Positions 13,468 through 14,240 of a DNA stretch of 14,240 nt are shown piece after piece; the first letter of the stretch is position 1; every line of letters starts with the position of its first letter. The position numbers and the translations under genes are program-made. The stretch spans positions 1-14,240 of the forward strand of contig JAJFUG010000041.1 of assembly GCA_021372515.1 (NCBI GenBank), read 5' to 3'. The DNA is from a bacterium. GTDB taxonomy: Bacteria; Gemmatimonadota; Glassbacteria; GWA2-58-10. The notes beneath the pieces were generated by a model that was not told the DNA's origin, ran no database searches, and saw only the letters and a list, made by a program, of their open reading frames with translations.

Positions 13468-14061
13468 GTGACAGAACCGAACACACAGCCCCCGCGTCCG
13501 GCCGGGCCGGAGCGGGAGGAAATCCTGGCCGAGCTTCTGGTCCTGCGTTTCCGGCGCGGGGACAGCCGGGCTTTCCGCGAGATAGTAGAACGCTGGGAAA
13601 AGCGCCTTTTCTACTACCTGCGTCGCCTCTGCGGACAGGAGCAGGAAAGCTGGGACCTTCTGCAGCAGACCTGGCTCAAGGCGCTGCGCGGCCTGGGCGG
13701 CCTGCGCGAGCCGCGAAAACTCAACGCCTGGCTCTACACCCTGGCCCGCCGCAGCGCCGCCGACCGGATTGCGGCCCTGGCAGCGGAGAACAGCCGCCGA
13801 GCCGATGAGGCCGTCTTAGACGAAATTGCGGATGACAGCCCGGGGCCGGAGGAGTTCGCGGATGCCGCCCTGGTGCACTGGGGCCTGGATAAGCTGGAGC
13901 TGCCCCAGCGCGAGATACTGACCCTCTTTTTCCTGGAGGATTTCTCCCTGGCCGAGGTGGCGGAGATACTGGAGCTGCCGCTCGGTACTGTGAAAAGCCG
14001 TCTGCACCGCGCCCGGAGCGCCCTGCGGGAAGTGCTGTCCCGTGAAGGGGGGCTGCGATGA
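13468..14061 (+). CDS. Sigma-70-family (ECF-like) factor, module 2
   Basis: A 197-residue sigma factor with a canonical region 2 (about 19-103: LRFRRGDSRAFREIVERWEKRLFYYLRRL, DLLQQTW at 63-69 and AWLYTLARRSAADR at 87-100, split here for length) and region 4 (about 138-190) with the recognition helix GTVKSRLHRAR (173-183). Linker 104-137 is acidic. It should direct RNA polymerase to a dedicated set of promoters. It begins at GTG 13468, 25 nt after the preceding gene, with only a weak ribosome site (GAGAG). A strong GGGAGG (13514-13519) lies before an in-frame CTG 13525, an alternative start. Its last codons overlap the next gene (ATGA 14058-14061). It is clearly paralogous to the 12322 factor. 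Confidence 0.9.
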   Translation: MTEPNTQPPRPAGPEREEILAELLVLRFRRGDSRAFREIVERWEKRLFYYLRRLCGQEQESWDLLQQTWLKALRGLGGLREPRKLNAWLYTLARRSAADRIAALAAENSRRADEAVLDEIADDSPGPEEFADAALVHWGLDKLELPQREILTLFFLEDFSLAEVAEILELPLGTVKSRLHRARSALREVLSREGGLR

Positions 14062-14240
14062 GCCGGGAGAGAATTAACCTGCGCGACAACCTGCTGGCCC
14101 AGGAACGGGTCAGCCCGGAACTTGAGAGCAAGTACAAGGAGGAATTAAACAAGATGTTCACCGAAAAACTTTCTGTGCCCAAAAGTATCGGGACTTTCAT
14201 CCTGGCCGGGCTGCGGCTGTTGATCGGGCTGGCCGAGATC
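14058..14240 (+). CDS. Membrane protein coupled to sigma factor, module 2 (3' end outside window)
   Basis: 61 residues are visible, from ATG 14058 to the window edge with no stop. The N-terminus repeats the module 1 partner without gaps: NLR (7-9), LL (12-13), E16, V18, P20, YKEE (26-29) and KMFT (32-35). 18 of the first 35 residues are identical. A hydrophobic segment begins near residue 45 (IGTFILAGLRLLIGLAEI), equivalent to the first span of module 1. The ATG overlaps the sigma stop by 4 nt. It is the same kind of coupled partner gene. Its length and remaining membrane spans cannot be seen. Confidence 0.8.
   Translation, partial: MSRERINLRDNLLAQERVSPELESKYKEELNKMFTEKLSVPKSIGTFILAGLRLLIGLAEI

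Overview
The window reads as GC-rich chromosomal DNA from a Gram-negative, probably uncultured bacterium. The Gram-negative call rests on a predicted outer-membrane barrel protein with a signal peptide, a nucleotide-sugar (LPS or capsule type) gene set, and a twin-arginine secreted glycosidase. I cannot place it in a phylum from sequence alone. The intergenic regions are rich in GC palindromes and nested hairpins.

Layout. (1) 1-3671, plus strand: the end of a surface-sugar locus, holding the C-terminus of CDP-glucose 4,6-dehydratase, a DegT-type aminotransferase that keeps its PLP lysine, and a transketolase split into N- and C-terminal subunits whose genes overlap by 4 nt. (2) 3676-6177, minus strand: a GAF/fRMsr-like protein followed by a large polytopic GT-C-like membrane protein. 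This pair converges on the transketolase pair with a 4-nt gap. (3) 6326-8947: a Tat-exported GH116-type glycosidase. (4) 9086-9940: an NmrA-like NAD(P)-binding protein ending in a clear intrinsic terminator. (5) 10231-12085, minus strand: a DUF2490-like outer-membrane protein and a class II fructose-bisphosphate aldolase. (6) 12322-14240, plus strand: two tandem copies of one module, each a short sigma-70-family (ECF-like) factor followed by an ATGA-overlapped membrane protein. The second copy runs off the window.

The most notable part is the tandem sigma/membrane-protein module. The two membrane proteins share an ungapped N-terminal motif at identical residue numbers (NLR, LL, E16, V18, P20, YKEE 26-29, KMFT 32-35). 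The first sigma factor has a diverged DNA-recognition region and has no ATG, GTG or TTG start upstream of its conserved region 2. A CTG behind a good Shine-Dalgarno is the best candidate. I infer a paired regulator and membrane-sensor family that has duplicated locally.

The second notable point is the split transketolase beside CDP-6-deoxyhexose genes. It may supply a two-carbon branch or a sugar precursor for a modified surface sugar. This is inference only.

Intergenic DNA carries a family of GGGGCG-type palindromes (four copies, two of which bracket a 140-bp MITE-like unit) and two elements of 140 and 130 bp with short terminal inverted repeats and several internal hairpins. No gene-free stretch exceeds 300 bases, and no tRNA, rRNA or CRISPR was seen.
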